A stretch of 64,000 bases of DNA from Mesorhizobium sp. ORS 3324. Its GTDB lineage: Bacteria > Pseudomonadota > Alphaproteobacteria > Rhizobiales > Rhizobiaceae. The number at the start of each line of letters is the position of its first letter. The stretch's first letter is position 1. The DNA is taken from the NCBI GenBank assembly GCA_000824825.2, contig LM655170.1, positions 252,679 through 316,678 of the forward strand, given 5' to 3'. The notes under the pieces are model-generated. The model was not told where the DNA came from, ran no database searches, and saw only the letters and a program-made list of their open reading frames with translations. The translations under genes were made by a program, and so were the position numbers. Shown piece by piece: positions 13,434 through 25,338 of the stretch.

Positions 13434-13520
13434 GGAGAGTAGGGGGGAGTAGGGCCGTAGGGAGAATCAGGTCGCGCAGCAGCGGCGAAGCTCTACTGCC
13501 GTATTGCCCTATTCCCTAGA
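13434..13520. repeat. Imperfect inverted repeat beside the tRNA
   Basis: An AGTAGGGCCGTAGGG-like arm near 13448 faces a CCGTATTGCCCTATTCCC arm ending near 13517, with several mismatches. It lies between the DUF993 stop and the 3' end of tRNA-Val. It could be a dispersed repeat or a weak transcript end for DUF993; no U-run is seen. Confidence 0.35.
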
Positions 13521-13530
13521 TTTGGTTGGA

Positions 13531-13605
13531 TGGTGGGCGTGACAAGGATTGAACTTGTGACCCCTGCAATGTCAATGCAGTGCTCTCCCGCTGAGCTACA
13601 CGCCC
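13531..13605 (-). tRNA. tRNA-Val (anticodon GAC)
   Basis: A 75-base tRNA on the minus strand. The acceptor stem GGGCGTG pairs with CACGCCC, the D arm contains AGCTCAGCGGGAGAGC, the anticodon stem-loop reads CTGCATTGACATTGCAG with anticodon GAC, the T arm contains GTTCAATCC, and CCA is encoded at 13533-13531. The 3' end faces the catabolic locus. Confidence 0.97.
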
Positions 13606-13710
13606 ATCCGAAGCCGCGCATACACCATTTTTGGTTCGGCGCGTCAATAGCGGGAATGCGAAAAGAAAGCTTCGCTTTGCCGCACCGGCGGGGGCCCGCC
13701 GGAAAATCCC

Positions 13711-14073
13711 TCAGGCCGCCTGCAGCATCTTCTCGACCTCGTTGACGAGGTCGCGCAAATGGAACGGTTTGGACAGCACCTTGGCGTCCTTGGGCGCCTT
13801 GGAATCCGGATTGAGCGCGACGGCGGCGAAGCCGGTGATGAACATCACCTTCAAGTCCGGATCGATCTCGGTGGCGCGGCGGGCGAGCTCGATGCCGTCC
13901 ATCTCGGGCATGACGATATCGGTCAGAAGCAGCGAGAAAGGCTCCTCGCGCAGCCGCTCGTAGGCGCTCGCGCCATTGTCGAAATCGCTTACCTGGTAAC
14001 CTGCTCGTTCCAGCGCCTTGACGAGGAAGCGGCGCATATCGTCGTCGTCTTCCGCCAGCAGTATGCGTGCCAT
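13711..14073 (-). CDS. cpdR: CpdR-type single-domain response regulator
   Basis: A 120-residue receiver with no output domain. The acidic pocket is in LLAEDDDD, the phospho-acceptor Asp52 is in LLLTDIVMPEMDG, and the conserved Lys is in VLSKPF. Length and the N-terminus MARILLAEDDDDMRRFLVKA match CpdR. In alphaproteobacteria, unphosphorylated CpdR brings ClpXP to substrates such as CtrA during the cell cycle, and CckA/ChpT phosphorylation switches it off. The divergent N-formylglutamate amidohydrolase gene is a usual neighbour in related genomes. A CtrA-type box is seen elsewhere in this window, near 53.86 kb. Confidence 0.92.
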   Translation of the reverse strand: MARILLAEDDDDMRRFLVKALERAGYQVSDFDNGASAYERLREEPFSLLLTDIVMPEMDGIELARRATEIDPDLKVMFITGFAAVALNPDSKAPKDAKVLSKPFHLRDLVNEVEKMLQAA

Positions 14074-14237
14074 CTTGTCCCGTCCGAATCACCCGCTCCA
14101 AGCCTGCCGCCGTGCAGGCCCGTTAACCATCCTGTATATGCGGATGAGACGGTAAACATCAAGTGAACGGTGGCCCCGCCACGCCAATTCAGCCAGCCGT
14201 TTCGTGCGGCTGAAATGCTGGACATGCCGGGCGCAAG

Positions 14238-15179
14238 ATGGCAGTTTTGCGTCATGACGCAGTGCTTCTTCCTGGTTCGTTCAAATTGAAGACGGCAGCC
14301 GAGGATTTTTCGGTCGTACCACCCTTCGAAATCCGATCGGGCGCCGAGCAGCGCGTACCTTTCCTCTTCAGTTCGCCGCATAGCGGCCGCCACTATCCCG
14401 AGCGCTTCCTCGCCATGGCGCGGCTCGACCGCAACGCCATACGCCGGTCGGAGGATTGCTATGTCGAGGAGCTGTTTGGCGGCGCCGTCGCGCTCGGCGC
14501 GCCGCTGCTGGCGGCGAATTTTCCGCGCGCTTATCTCGACGTCAACCGCGAGCCTTGGGAGCTCGATCCGCGCATGTTCGCGGAGCCGGTGCCGTCCTTC
14601 TGCAACATCCGCTCGGCCCGCGTCGCGGGCGGGCTGGGCACGGTGCCCAAGCTGGTGGGCGAGGGGCTCGACATCTATCCCGGGCGCCTGCCTTTGGCAG
14701 AAGCCGTGGGGCGCATTGAGGCCGTCTACAAGCCATATCACGAGACGCTGAAGCGGCTATTGACCAGAACCCATGCCCGGTTCGGCTATGCGGTGCTGAT
14801 CGACTGCCATTCGATGCCGGCCAGCATCCGCGTCGGCGACAACGGCGCGCGGCCGGATTTCATCATCGGCGATCGCTTCGGCATTTCCGCCAGCGCGGCT
14901 CTTACCGAAAGGGCGATCGGCCTACTCGCCGGCATGGGCTACGCGGTCGCGCACAACAAGCCGTATGCCGGCGGCTTCATCACCGAGCATTACGGCCGGC
15001 CGGCGCGCCAACTGCATGCGCTGCAGATCGAGGTCAATCGCGGCCTTTACATGAATGAGCGGACGTTCCAGAAAACAGCCGGCTTCGACGCGCTTACGGA
15101 CGACCTGACGCGATTTTCGGCCGAACTGATGTCGATGCCCGACCATCATTTCGTCGATCTGCCGCTTGCCGCGGAATGA
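14238..15179 (+). CDS. N-formylglutamate amidohydrolase family protein
   Basis: A 313-residue zinc hydrolase of the N-formylglutamate amidohydrolase (HutG/FGase) family. The metal-site segments are FSSPHSGRHYP, DCYVEELF, VLIDCHSMP and ALQIEVNRGLYM. The family hydrolyses N-formyl-L-glutamate to glutamate and formate at the end of one histidine degradation route. No other hut genes are nearby, so the true substrate may differ. The ribosome site before ATG 14238 is weak, so a start a few codons downstream is possible. Confidence 0.85.
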   Translation: MAVLRHDAVLLPGSFKLKTAAEDFSVVPPFEIRSGAEQRVPFLFSSPHSGRHYPERFLAMARLDRNAIRRSEDCYVEELFGGAVALGAPLLAANFPRAYLDVNREPWELDPRMFAEPVPSFCNIRSARVAGGLGTVPKLVGEGLDIYPGRLPLAEAVGRIEAVYKPYHETLKRLLTRTHARFGYAVLIDCHSMPASIRVGDNGARPDFIIGDRFGISASAALTERAIGLLAGMGYAVAHNKPYAGGFITEHYGRPARQLHALQIEVNRGLYMNERTFQKTAGFDALTDDLTRFSAELMSMPDHHFVDLPLAAE

Positions 15180-15203
15180 TGCCCGCGTTGCGGTTCGCGG
15201 CTG

Positions 15204-15289
15204 AAAAAAAGACCGCATCGTTTTCACGACACGGTCGAAGTCTAGGGAGGAAACGCCCAAGGAGGGCATGGACAGGATAAGCTGTCCGA
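15204..15289 (-). ncRNA. mmgR: mmgR/suhB-type trans-acting small RNA
   Basis: About 85 nt on the minus strand. It has a 5' hairpin GGACAG/CTGTCC, a second hairpin GCCC-TCCTT-GGGC, then the unpaired motif TTTCCTCCCT that marks the mmgR (Rfam suhB) family. A Rho-independent terminator follows: GACCG..TCGT-GAAA-ACGA..CGGTC and seven Us (15236-15204). In Sinorhizobium meliloti, MmgR limits polyhydroxybutyrate storage. As in other alphaproteobacteria, it lies next to an inositol-monophosphatase-family gene, which gave the Rfam family its name. Ends are estimated from the promoter and terminator. Confidence 0.85.
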
Positions 15290-15294
15290 TGACA

Positions 15295-15322
15295 AAACTA
15301 TTGTGCGATGCACAAATGTCAA
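15295..15322 (-). promoter_or_regulatory. mmgR promoter with palindromic operator in the spacer
   Basis: Minus strand: -35 TTGACA (15322-15317), a 16-base spacer, and -10 TAGTTT (15300-15295). The spacer contains TTGTGC-GAT-GCACAA (15301-15315 on the plus strand), a perfect 6+6 inverted repeat. A regulator bound there would contact polymerase directly. I cannot name the protein. Confidence 0.68.
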
Positions 15323-15479
15323 TCGACTTCGGGCTTTTTTAATTCAATATGATGTGCAAATTCCGTTTCGGCGGCTGAAGTGTGACATCAAGGCAACAGG
15401 AGACGGCGCCAGATGGCTTCGCGCCTCTCGTCCGGCAAGAACAGCGGCTGCCGACGGCTGCCGCAATGGGGAGAATGAT

Positions 15480-16253
15480 TTGGATATCAGCATCGACTTC
15501 ATGCGGCGCATCGCGCGTGCCGCCGCCGCCGAGACCTTGCCGCGCTTCCGCAGCCAGGGCGCCGTCGCCAACAAGCAGGCGGAAAGCTTCGACCCGGTGA
15601 CGGAGGCCGATCGCGAGGCGGAGCGGGCGATCCGGACGCTGATAGCGGCGGAATACCCCGATCACGGCATTCTCGGCGAAGAGCATGGCAGCGAGAACAT
15701 TTCGAACCGGCATGTCTGGGTCATCGATCCGATCGACGGCACGCGTGCCTTCATTTCCGGCCTGCCGGTCTGGGGAACTCTGGTCGGGCTCACGGTCGAC
15801 GGCGACGCCGTCGCCGGCCTGATGTCGCAGCCTTTCACCGGCGAGCTGTTCTATGCCAACGCTTCCGGCTCGCACTACGAAGGGCCGGGCGGCCCGCGCA
15901 AGCTTGCGACCCGCAAGACGACGGAGCTCGCCAAGGCGACGCTATTCACCACCACGCCGGCTCTCTACAAGGGCGAGGCGCGCAATCGCTACGACGAGTT
16001 CGAGAAGCAGGTGCAGCTCGCCCGCTACGGCACCGACTGCTACGCCTTCGCCATGGTGGCGGCGGGCAATGTCGACATCGTCGCCGATCCGGGCCTGAAG
16101 CCCTACGACATCGTGGCGCTGATCCCGATCATCGAAAAGGCGGGCGGCGTCGTCACCACCTTCGAAGGCGGGCCGGCGGAAAAGGGCGGCGACATACTGG
16201 CGGCGGCGACGCCGGAACTGCACGCGGCCGCGATGGCGGCGCTGCGCGGCTGA
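15480..16253 (+). CDS. hisN: Inositol monophosphatase family protein, probable histidinol-phosphatase
   Basis: A 257-residue Mg-dependent phosphatase. Metal-binding motifs are GEEHGSEN, WVIDPIDGTRAF and LKPYDIVALIPI. I chose a TTG start at 15480 because GGGGAG lies at a good distance upstream; an ATG at 15501 is the alternative. Rhizobial proteins of this subgroup (FMRRIA...AETLPRFR) are usually called HisN, which dephosphorylates histidinol phosphate in histidine synthesis. Inositol or nucleotide phosphates are possible alternative substrates. The mmgR sRNA is divergent, and a terminator overlaps the gene's end. Confidence 0.8.
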   Translation: MDISIDFMRRIARAAAAETLPRFRSQGAVANKQAESFDPVTEADREAERAIRTLIAAEYPDHGILGEEHGSENISNRHVWVIDPIDGTRAFISGLPVWGTLVGLTVDGDAVAGLMSQPFTGELFYANASGSHYEGPGGPRKLATRKTTELAKATLFTTTPALYKGEARNRYDEFEKQVQLARYGTDCYAFAMVAAGNVDIVADPGLKPYDIVALIPIIEKAGGVVTTFEGGPAEKGGDILAAATPELHAAAMAALRG

Positions 16254-16273
16254 GCAACGCTGCGCCGTTTTTT
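16238..16273 (+). terminator. Rho-independent terminator of the hisN-like gene
   Basis: GGCGCTGCG (16238-16246) pairs with CGCTGCGCC (16258-16266) with one mismatch, and is followed by six Ts (16268-16273). The left arm lies inside the last codons of the gene. Confidence 0.65.
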
Positions 16274-16283
16274 GGGACTGCTC

Positions 16284-16742
16284 TCAGCTGTCGGCGGGGC
16301 GGGCGTCGGTGAGACGCAGGCCCCAGAAAATGAGCGCGAAAGCGGTGAGGCCGGTCGGCGCGGACGAATACCCTACGACCTTGATCGCGGCTTCCTGAAA
16401 GGCGCTCCCGTGGAAGGCTCCGGCCGCCAACGGCATTGTCTCGTTGCCGGCCCCCCAGGCGCTGGCGATCACGTAGGCTGCCAGGATGGCCAAAGCCGAG
16501 TAGATCAGCAGCCAGAACGCAAACCGTGACATCGCCATGCCGAGATTGAGCCTTGGCCACACGAGACCCAGCGCCAAAAGCAGAACGCCCTGCAACGCGC
16601 TCAGCGTGTGCGCGGACAGTCCGAGCCGCGGCGCGGCGAGGTACGGTATTGCAAAGCCTTCGAATGATGAAAACAGCAGCAGGGCGACGCCGATCTGCAA
16701 CAGGCGATGCCCCTGACGTGGCAGTGTGTTCGATGCGTTCAT
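16284..16742 (-). CDS. Hydroxylaminobenzene-mutase-like membrane protein
   Basis: A 152-residue protein with four hydrophobic segments. The sequence GLSAHTLSALQGVLLLALGL and VWPRLNLG resembles (hydroxyamino)benzene mutases (HabA/HabB), which rearrange hydroxylaminobenzene to 2-aminophenol in nitrobenzene degradation. ATG 16742 has GGGAGAAACGGCC upstream. No nitroaromatic degradation genes are nearby, so the family name may not reflect its job here. Confidence 0.65.
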   Translation of the reverse strand: MNASNTLPRQGHRLLQIGVALLLFSSFEGFAIPYLAAPRLGLSAHTLSALQGVLLLALGLVWPRLNLGMAMSRFAFWLLIYSALAILAAYVIASAWGAGNETMPLAAGAFHGSAFQEAAIKVVGYSSAPTGLTAFALIFWGLRLTDARPADS

Positions 16743-16935
16743 GGCCGTTTCTCCCGATCTCTGTCGACTGGCGTCTGACCTCTTTGGGCAGCAACCTAGC
16801 GCTCGACGCCTGAACGGGAATAAGAGGCTCAAGGCGCACCCGGCACGGCCTGGAGAGCCGGGAAGCCGGCCGGGTCGCGAGGTTTGCGCTAGTCGGGGCT
16901 GGCCTGGCCCGCATCACCTGTGTGCGGCGAAGCGG

Positions 16936-17892
16936 TCAAACGGCGTCGCCGGTTCCGGGAATGAACGCGTCGAAGGCAGCTAGCAGCTGCTCGCGGAAAA
17001 GATCCCTTTCCTGCAGGATCTCGTGATGCGCGCCGTCGATCATCAGGAGCGAGCCGACGCGCAGCCGCCTGGCATAGGATTCCACGGCCTTGGTCGAGAC
17101 GACCTGGTCGGCGCCGGCAGCGACGATCAGCATCGGCACCTGGATCCTGGCCATGAAGTCGGGATCGCTGACTGCCTCGGACGCCTCGGCGGCGGCCTTA
17201 AGCCAGCGGATGGTCGGACCACCGAGACCGAGCTGCGGCCAGGCTTCATAGATGCCGGTATTGCGCCGGTAGCGCTGCGGATCCGAGGTCACCTTGTTGG
17301 CTTCGAAGGGCGGCGGCAATTTCGGCCGCGGTCCCCAGGCGGCATAGAGCCGGCCGAGACCCAGCGCGCAGAACACCGCACAGACGCGCCGGACCGAGGT
17401 TATCGAAACCGGCAGATCGGGCACGGCCAGGAAGGGCGCGATCAGCACCATGCGCCGCACCCGGTTGACCATCGATGGCGAGGCAAGCAGCGCGATCACC
17501 GCCCCGGTCGAGTGGGCGAGGATGTAATAGGGGCCGCGGCAGTCCGGCAGCACGATCTCCTCGAAGAACTGCTCTAGGTCGCGGGTGTAGTCCCGGAAGC
17601 TGCGGACATAGCCGCGCTGGCGGTTGCGCAGCAGGCGGCTAGAATCGCCCTGACCGCGCCAGTCGAGGATGGCGACGCCGAAGCCGCGGTCGGCGAGATT
17701 GCGGATGGTCTCGAAATATTTCTCGATGCACTCGTTGCGGCCGGTCAGCAGCACCACCGTGCCTTGCAGCGGGCGGGCGACCGCGGCGAAGACGCCATAG
17801 CGGATCTTCTTGCCGTCGCGGGTGGTGAAGAAGCCGCCGGCGGCATTCTGCGGCGGCGGATTGCCCTCGGTCAGATAGAAAAGATCCGTCAT
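16936..17892 (-). CDS. Alpha/beta hydrolase (lysophospholipase-like)
   Basis: A 318-residue alpha/beta hydrolase of the serine aminopeptidase S33/Hydrolase_4 group, resembling PldB lysophospholipases. The nucleophile elbow is AHSTGA, a variant of GHSxG. The His of the triad is probably in DGAHHEI, and the likely Asp is in AAGADQVVS. No signal peptide is seen, so it should be cytoplasmic. Start ATG 17892 (MTDLFYLT) has a weak ribosome site. The substrate may be a lysophospholipid or monoacylglycerol. Confidence 0.82.
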   Translation of the reverse strand: MTDLFYLTEGNPPPQNAAGGFFTTRDGKKIRYGVFAAVARPLQGTVVLLTGRNECIEKYFETIRNLADRGFGVAILDWRGQGDSSRLLRNRQRGYVRSFRDYTRDLEQFFEEIVLPDCRGPYYILAHSTGAVIALLASPSMVNRVRRMVLIAPFLAVPDLPVSITSVRRVCAVFCALGLGRLYAAWGPRPKLPPPFEANKVTSDPQRYRRNTGIYEAWPQLGLGGPTIRWLKAAAEASEAVSDPDFMARIQVPMLIVAAGADQVVSTKAVESYARRLRVGSLLMIDGAHHEILQERDLFREQLLAAFDAFIPGTGDAV

Positions 17893-18005
17893 TCGGCGCT
17901 TCGTTGACTGTTCTTTGCCCGAACGGGCCAGGCGTCGCCATGGTGATAGACGGCCATGCGGCAAAAGCAAAGGCGTCCGGGGATTTGCGCGCTCTCATAA
18001 ACAGG

Positions 18006-18040
18006 GAGGCCGGAAGCGCTTGCGGCGCGCTTCCGGCCTC
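18006..18040. repeat. Perfect 14-bp hairpin in a divergent intergenic region
   Basis: GAGGCCGGAAGCGC (18006-18019) and GCGCTTCCGGCCTC (18027-18040) are exact reverse complements around a 7-base loop. It lies between the divergent hydrolase and hsp20 genes, where no transcript end is expected. There is no U-run on either side. It may mark an unseen small transcript or be a dispersed palindrome. Confidence 0.6.
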
Positions 18041-18217
18041 TGTCGATCCGGGAGGAAGGGACGTTGCACCCGGTTCGGCCTCGTAGCGGCGCGGGGATAG
18101 AGGCGCCGCTCGTCTGTCATGTTGGCCGCAGCTTAGCGACCCGCGGCTGAACGGATGCCGAAGCCGCGGTTCATCTGCCGTTCATCGTTGAGGGGGTGTC
18201 TCCCGCTCGCCGCGACC

Positions 18218-18246
18218 CTTGAAATGACTTTTTCCGTTTCCCAAAT
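18218..18246 (+). promoter_or_regulatory. RpoH (sigma-32) heat-shock promoter of hsp20
   Basis: -35 CTTGAAA (18218-18224), a 15-base spacer, and -10 CCCAAAT (18240-18246). This fits the sigma-32 consensus CTTGAAA/CCCATnT with one mismatch at the -10. It would start the transcript near 18254, about 100 bases before the hsp20 ATG. Confidence 0.78.
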
Positions 18247-18253
18247 GATGGTT

Positions 18254-18354
18254 GCGGCCGCCGATTGTCGGGGCCGCTGGCCCATCCGGGACGCCTTTCG
18301 AGGGTTTCGCACCGGGTCAAACGCAAACCATGTTGCTCAACAGGAGAACACATC
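18254..18354 (+). promoter_or_regulatory. ROSE-like RNA thermometer before hsp20
   Basis: The 5' leader ends in a hairpin: GTT-G-CTC (18332-18338) pairs with GAGAAC (18344-18349), with one bulged G and the loop AACAG. The UUGCU anti-Shine-Dalgarno motif and bulged G opposite AGGAG are the signature of ROSE thermometers in rhizobial small heat-shock genes. The hairpin would hide the AGGAG ribosome site at low temperature. The 5' limit is estimated from the promoter. Confidence 0.72.
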
Positions 18355-18822
18355 ATGCGTCACGTTGATTTTTCCCCGCTTTATCGTTCGACCGTCGGCT
18401 TCGACCGGCTGTTCACCATGCTCGATTCGCTCGGCCAGCCCGAGAGCGCGCAGACCTATCCGCCCTATAACATCGAGCGCACCGGCGAGAACGCCTATCG
18501 CATCTCGATGGCGGTCGCCGGCTTCTCGGAAGACGAGATTGCGATCGAGGCGCACCGCAACGTGCTGACCGTCAAGGGTGAGCGCAAGGATGAGAACAAC
18601 AGCGAGGGTTCCGAGCTGCTCTATCGCGGCATCGCCTCGCGCGCCTTTGAGCGCCGCTTCCAGCTCGCCGACCATGTCGAGGTCGAGGGCGCGACGCTGA
18701 AGAACGGCCTGCTCTACGTCGACCTCAAGCGCAACATCCCCGAGGAGCTCAAGCCGCGCAAGATCGCGATCACCACGTCTTCGGACAAGGCCAAGCAGAT
18801 CGAGGCCAAGGTGGCCGCGTAA
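18355..18822 (+). CDS. Small heat-shock protein Hsp20 (IbpA-like)
   Basis: A 155-residue alpha-crystallin-domain chaperone. The domain runs from about residue 36 (PPYNIERTGENAYRI) to about 140. The GxL-type region is LKNGLLYVDL, and a C-terminal PRKIAI supplies the I-x-I-like motif used in oligomer assembly. It holds unfolded proteins during heat stress. Control appears double, with an RpoH promoter and a ROSE-type leader, and a strong terminator follows. Confidence 0.93.
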   Translation: MRHVDFSPLYRSTVGFDRLFTMLDSLGQPESAQTYPPYNIERTGENAYRISMAVAGFSEDEIAIEAHRNVLTVKGERKDENNSEGSELLYRGIASRAFERRFQLADHVEVEGATLKNGLLYVDLKRNIPEELKPRKIAITTSSDKAKQIEAKVAA

Positions 18823-18865
18823 TCGCGGGCTCCATCCACAGAATACGTCTCCCTCCCGAGACGAA

Positions 18866-18894
18866 AGCGGCGCCGAGAGGCGCCGCTTTTTTTT
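18866..18894 (+). terminator. Rho-independent terminator of hsp20
   Basis: AGCGGCGCC (18866-18874), loop GAGA, GGCGCCGCT (18879-18887), then a run of Ts to 18894. A 9-bp perfect stem with a long U-tail. Confidence 0.9.
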
Positions 18895-18914
18895 GTGGAG
18901 CGGTTCAGTGACAG

Positions 18915-19967
18915 CTACCCGGCGAGCAGGGCGCCGAGGCGGTCAACCTCCTCGGTCGCGGTGGCGAAGCTGGCGACGAAGCGGTAGATCGCTTCATTGT
19001 CGCCGAGATGGCCGTCAAAACCCTGCGGCACGCCCCATTCATAAAATTTGGCGCCAGCGGCCTGCAGCCTTTCGGCAACGCCGCGGTCGAGGATCGCGAA
19101 CACCTCATTGGCCTGCGGCAGCCAGGCCAGCCTGCCTGCCGGCGCATCCTCGATCGTCTCGGCCAGGTGCGCCGCCATCGCATTGGCGTGGCGCGCCATC
19201 CTCAGCCACAGGCCGTCGGTGAGATAGGCCTGGAACTGGGCCGAGATGAAGCGCGCCTTGGAGAAGGTCTGTCCGGCGCGCTGGCGCAGCAAGCGGAGAT
19301 CGCGGCCGACATCCGGATTGAGGATCACGACCGCGTCCGCCATCCAGCAGCCATTCTTGGTGCCGCCGAAGGAGACGAGGTCGACGCCGCTCTTCCAGGT
19401 CATCTCTGCCGGCGTCACGTCGGTCGCGGCAATCGCGTTGGCAAAGCGCGCGCCGTCCATGTGGAGTGGCAGGCCGTGGCGGCGGCTGACCTCGGCGATC
19501 GCCTTGACGTCGTCGACGGTATAGACCGTGCCCACTTCGGTCGCCTGGGTGATGGTCACAGCCATCGGCTGGCCGGCAGGCGCAAGGTCCTGCGAATAAC
19601 GCTTGATGGCGTTGTCGAGGGCCTGCGGGTTCATGCGCCCCAGCGGCCCCGGAACCGACGCCATGCGCGCGCCGCCGGTGTAGAAACCCATCGCGCCGAA
19701 TTCATCGACATTCATATGCGCTTCGGAGTGGCAAAGCGTGATGCCGCCGATACGGTTCAACGCGGCCATCGACAGTGCGTTGGCAGCGGTGCCGGTCGCG
19801 ACGAAGAACACCTGGACGTCCCGCTCGAAGATCTCGTTGAAGCGCTGGTAGACGGCGCGGTCGAGGTCTCCGTCGCCATAGGCGGTCGCGATGCCGGCTG
19901 CGTGCTTGGAGAGATTTGCCGAAATGTCGGGATGGACGCCCGCCCAGTTGTCGGATGCAAAGAACAT
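18915..19967 (-). CDS. ltaE: Low-specificity L-threonine aldolase
   Basis: A 350-residue fold-type I PLP enzyme. The cofactor lysine is in VSFGGTKNGCW, and the HMDGARFANA segment binds PLP. The family cleaves L-threonine or allo-threonine to glycine and acetaldehyde. ATG 19967 (MFFASDNWAG) matches the usual family start; the frame open further upstream has no family similarity. The gene is divergent from gltB, with an AT-rich region carrying a 21-base inverted repeat between them. Confidence 0.88.
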   Translation of the reverse strand: MFFASDNWAGVHPDISANLSKHAAGIATAYGDGDLDRAVYQRFNEIFERDVQVFFVATGTAANALSMAALNRIGGITLCHSEAHMNVDEFGAMGFYTGGARMASVPGPLGRMNPQALDNAIKRYSQDLAPAGQPMAVTITQATEVGTVYTVDDVKAIAEVSRRHGLPLHMDGARFANAIAATDVTPAEMTWKSGVDLVSFGGTKNGCWMADAVVILNPDVGRDLRLLRQRAGQTFSKARFISAQFQAYLTDGLWLRMARHANAMAAHLAETIEDAPAGRLAWLPQANEVFAILDRGVAERLQAAGAKFYEWGVPQGFDGHLGDNEAIYRFVASFATATEEVDRLGALLAG

Positions 19968-20192
19968 CGAAAGGCTCGCAGCTGATTTGTGGAAGCGGCG
20001 CGACTTGAACGCTTTGATCTCCCATGCGCAAGGGCCAAATGTCGCTAAAGCGGTAAAGCCAGCGGACAGCCGGAAAGGGCTGAGACCGAAGCTTACGTTT
20101 TGCAGGGGTGTCACGAAATTTTGTGTCGCACCGCGGCCAAGATTTTTGTGAATCGGTCTTGTGCAGCCCCCTGAATTCTGTCATAAAAAATT

Positions 20193-20213
20193 TAGGACAG
20201 TAGTGCTGTCTTA
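20193..20213. promoter_or_regulatory. Inverted-repeat candidate operator between ltaE and gltB
   Basis: TAGGACAG and CTGTCTTA flank the 5-base centre TAGTG and match as reverse complements at 7 of 8 positions, inside an AT-rich tract. The position suits control of gltBD or of the divergent threonine aldolase gene. An Lrp/AsnC-type regulator is a guess based on E. coli gltBD. I could not define a clear -35/-10 pair here. The rest of the 494-base gap holds nothing I recognise. Confidence 0.45.
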
Positions 20214-20461
20214 TTTTGTCGCACAAAGCAAGCTGGATTGGCATATCATCCCTGCCATTCCGGCCATTGTCGCGAGCGGCGGGTAGACGGCTCCGCTCTG
20301 GCCTGTACGATACCGGATGCGAACCGGGCGTATGGCCGTATGGTTCGGCAAGAATTTCGCGAGACGTGCAGCAAGGATGAAGGGGAAGCCTTGTGCTTCC
20401 CAAGGCAAACCAGCGCCCAAGGCAAAGCAGCGCCAAGCGGGCGGAAACGGAGGACAGGACG

Positions 20462-25195
<4,734 letters not shown>

Positions 25196-25338
25196 GCTTG
25201 GGGCATGGCCGGGGAGACAATGTCCCGGCCGGCCTCCTCACCAATAATCCTGACCTCGGAACGAAGGTTGCCACGGCTGCCTTATGGGGTTAACGGGTGC
25301 GCGGCAAAAGCGTGCCTTCGGACAGCAGGGACTGGACT

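Noticed and set aside
16284..16742. Nitroaromatic degradation module based on the hydroxylaminobenzene-mutase-like protein
   Set aside because: No nitroreductase or ring-cleavage gene is adjacent; a single family match does not make a pathway.
25196..25338. Stem-loop between gltB and gltD as a terminator or attenuator
   Set aside because: No U-run and no leader peptide; the two subunits are needed together, so it is probably only an mRNA hairpin.
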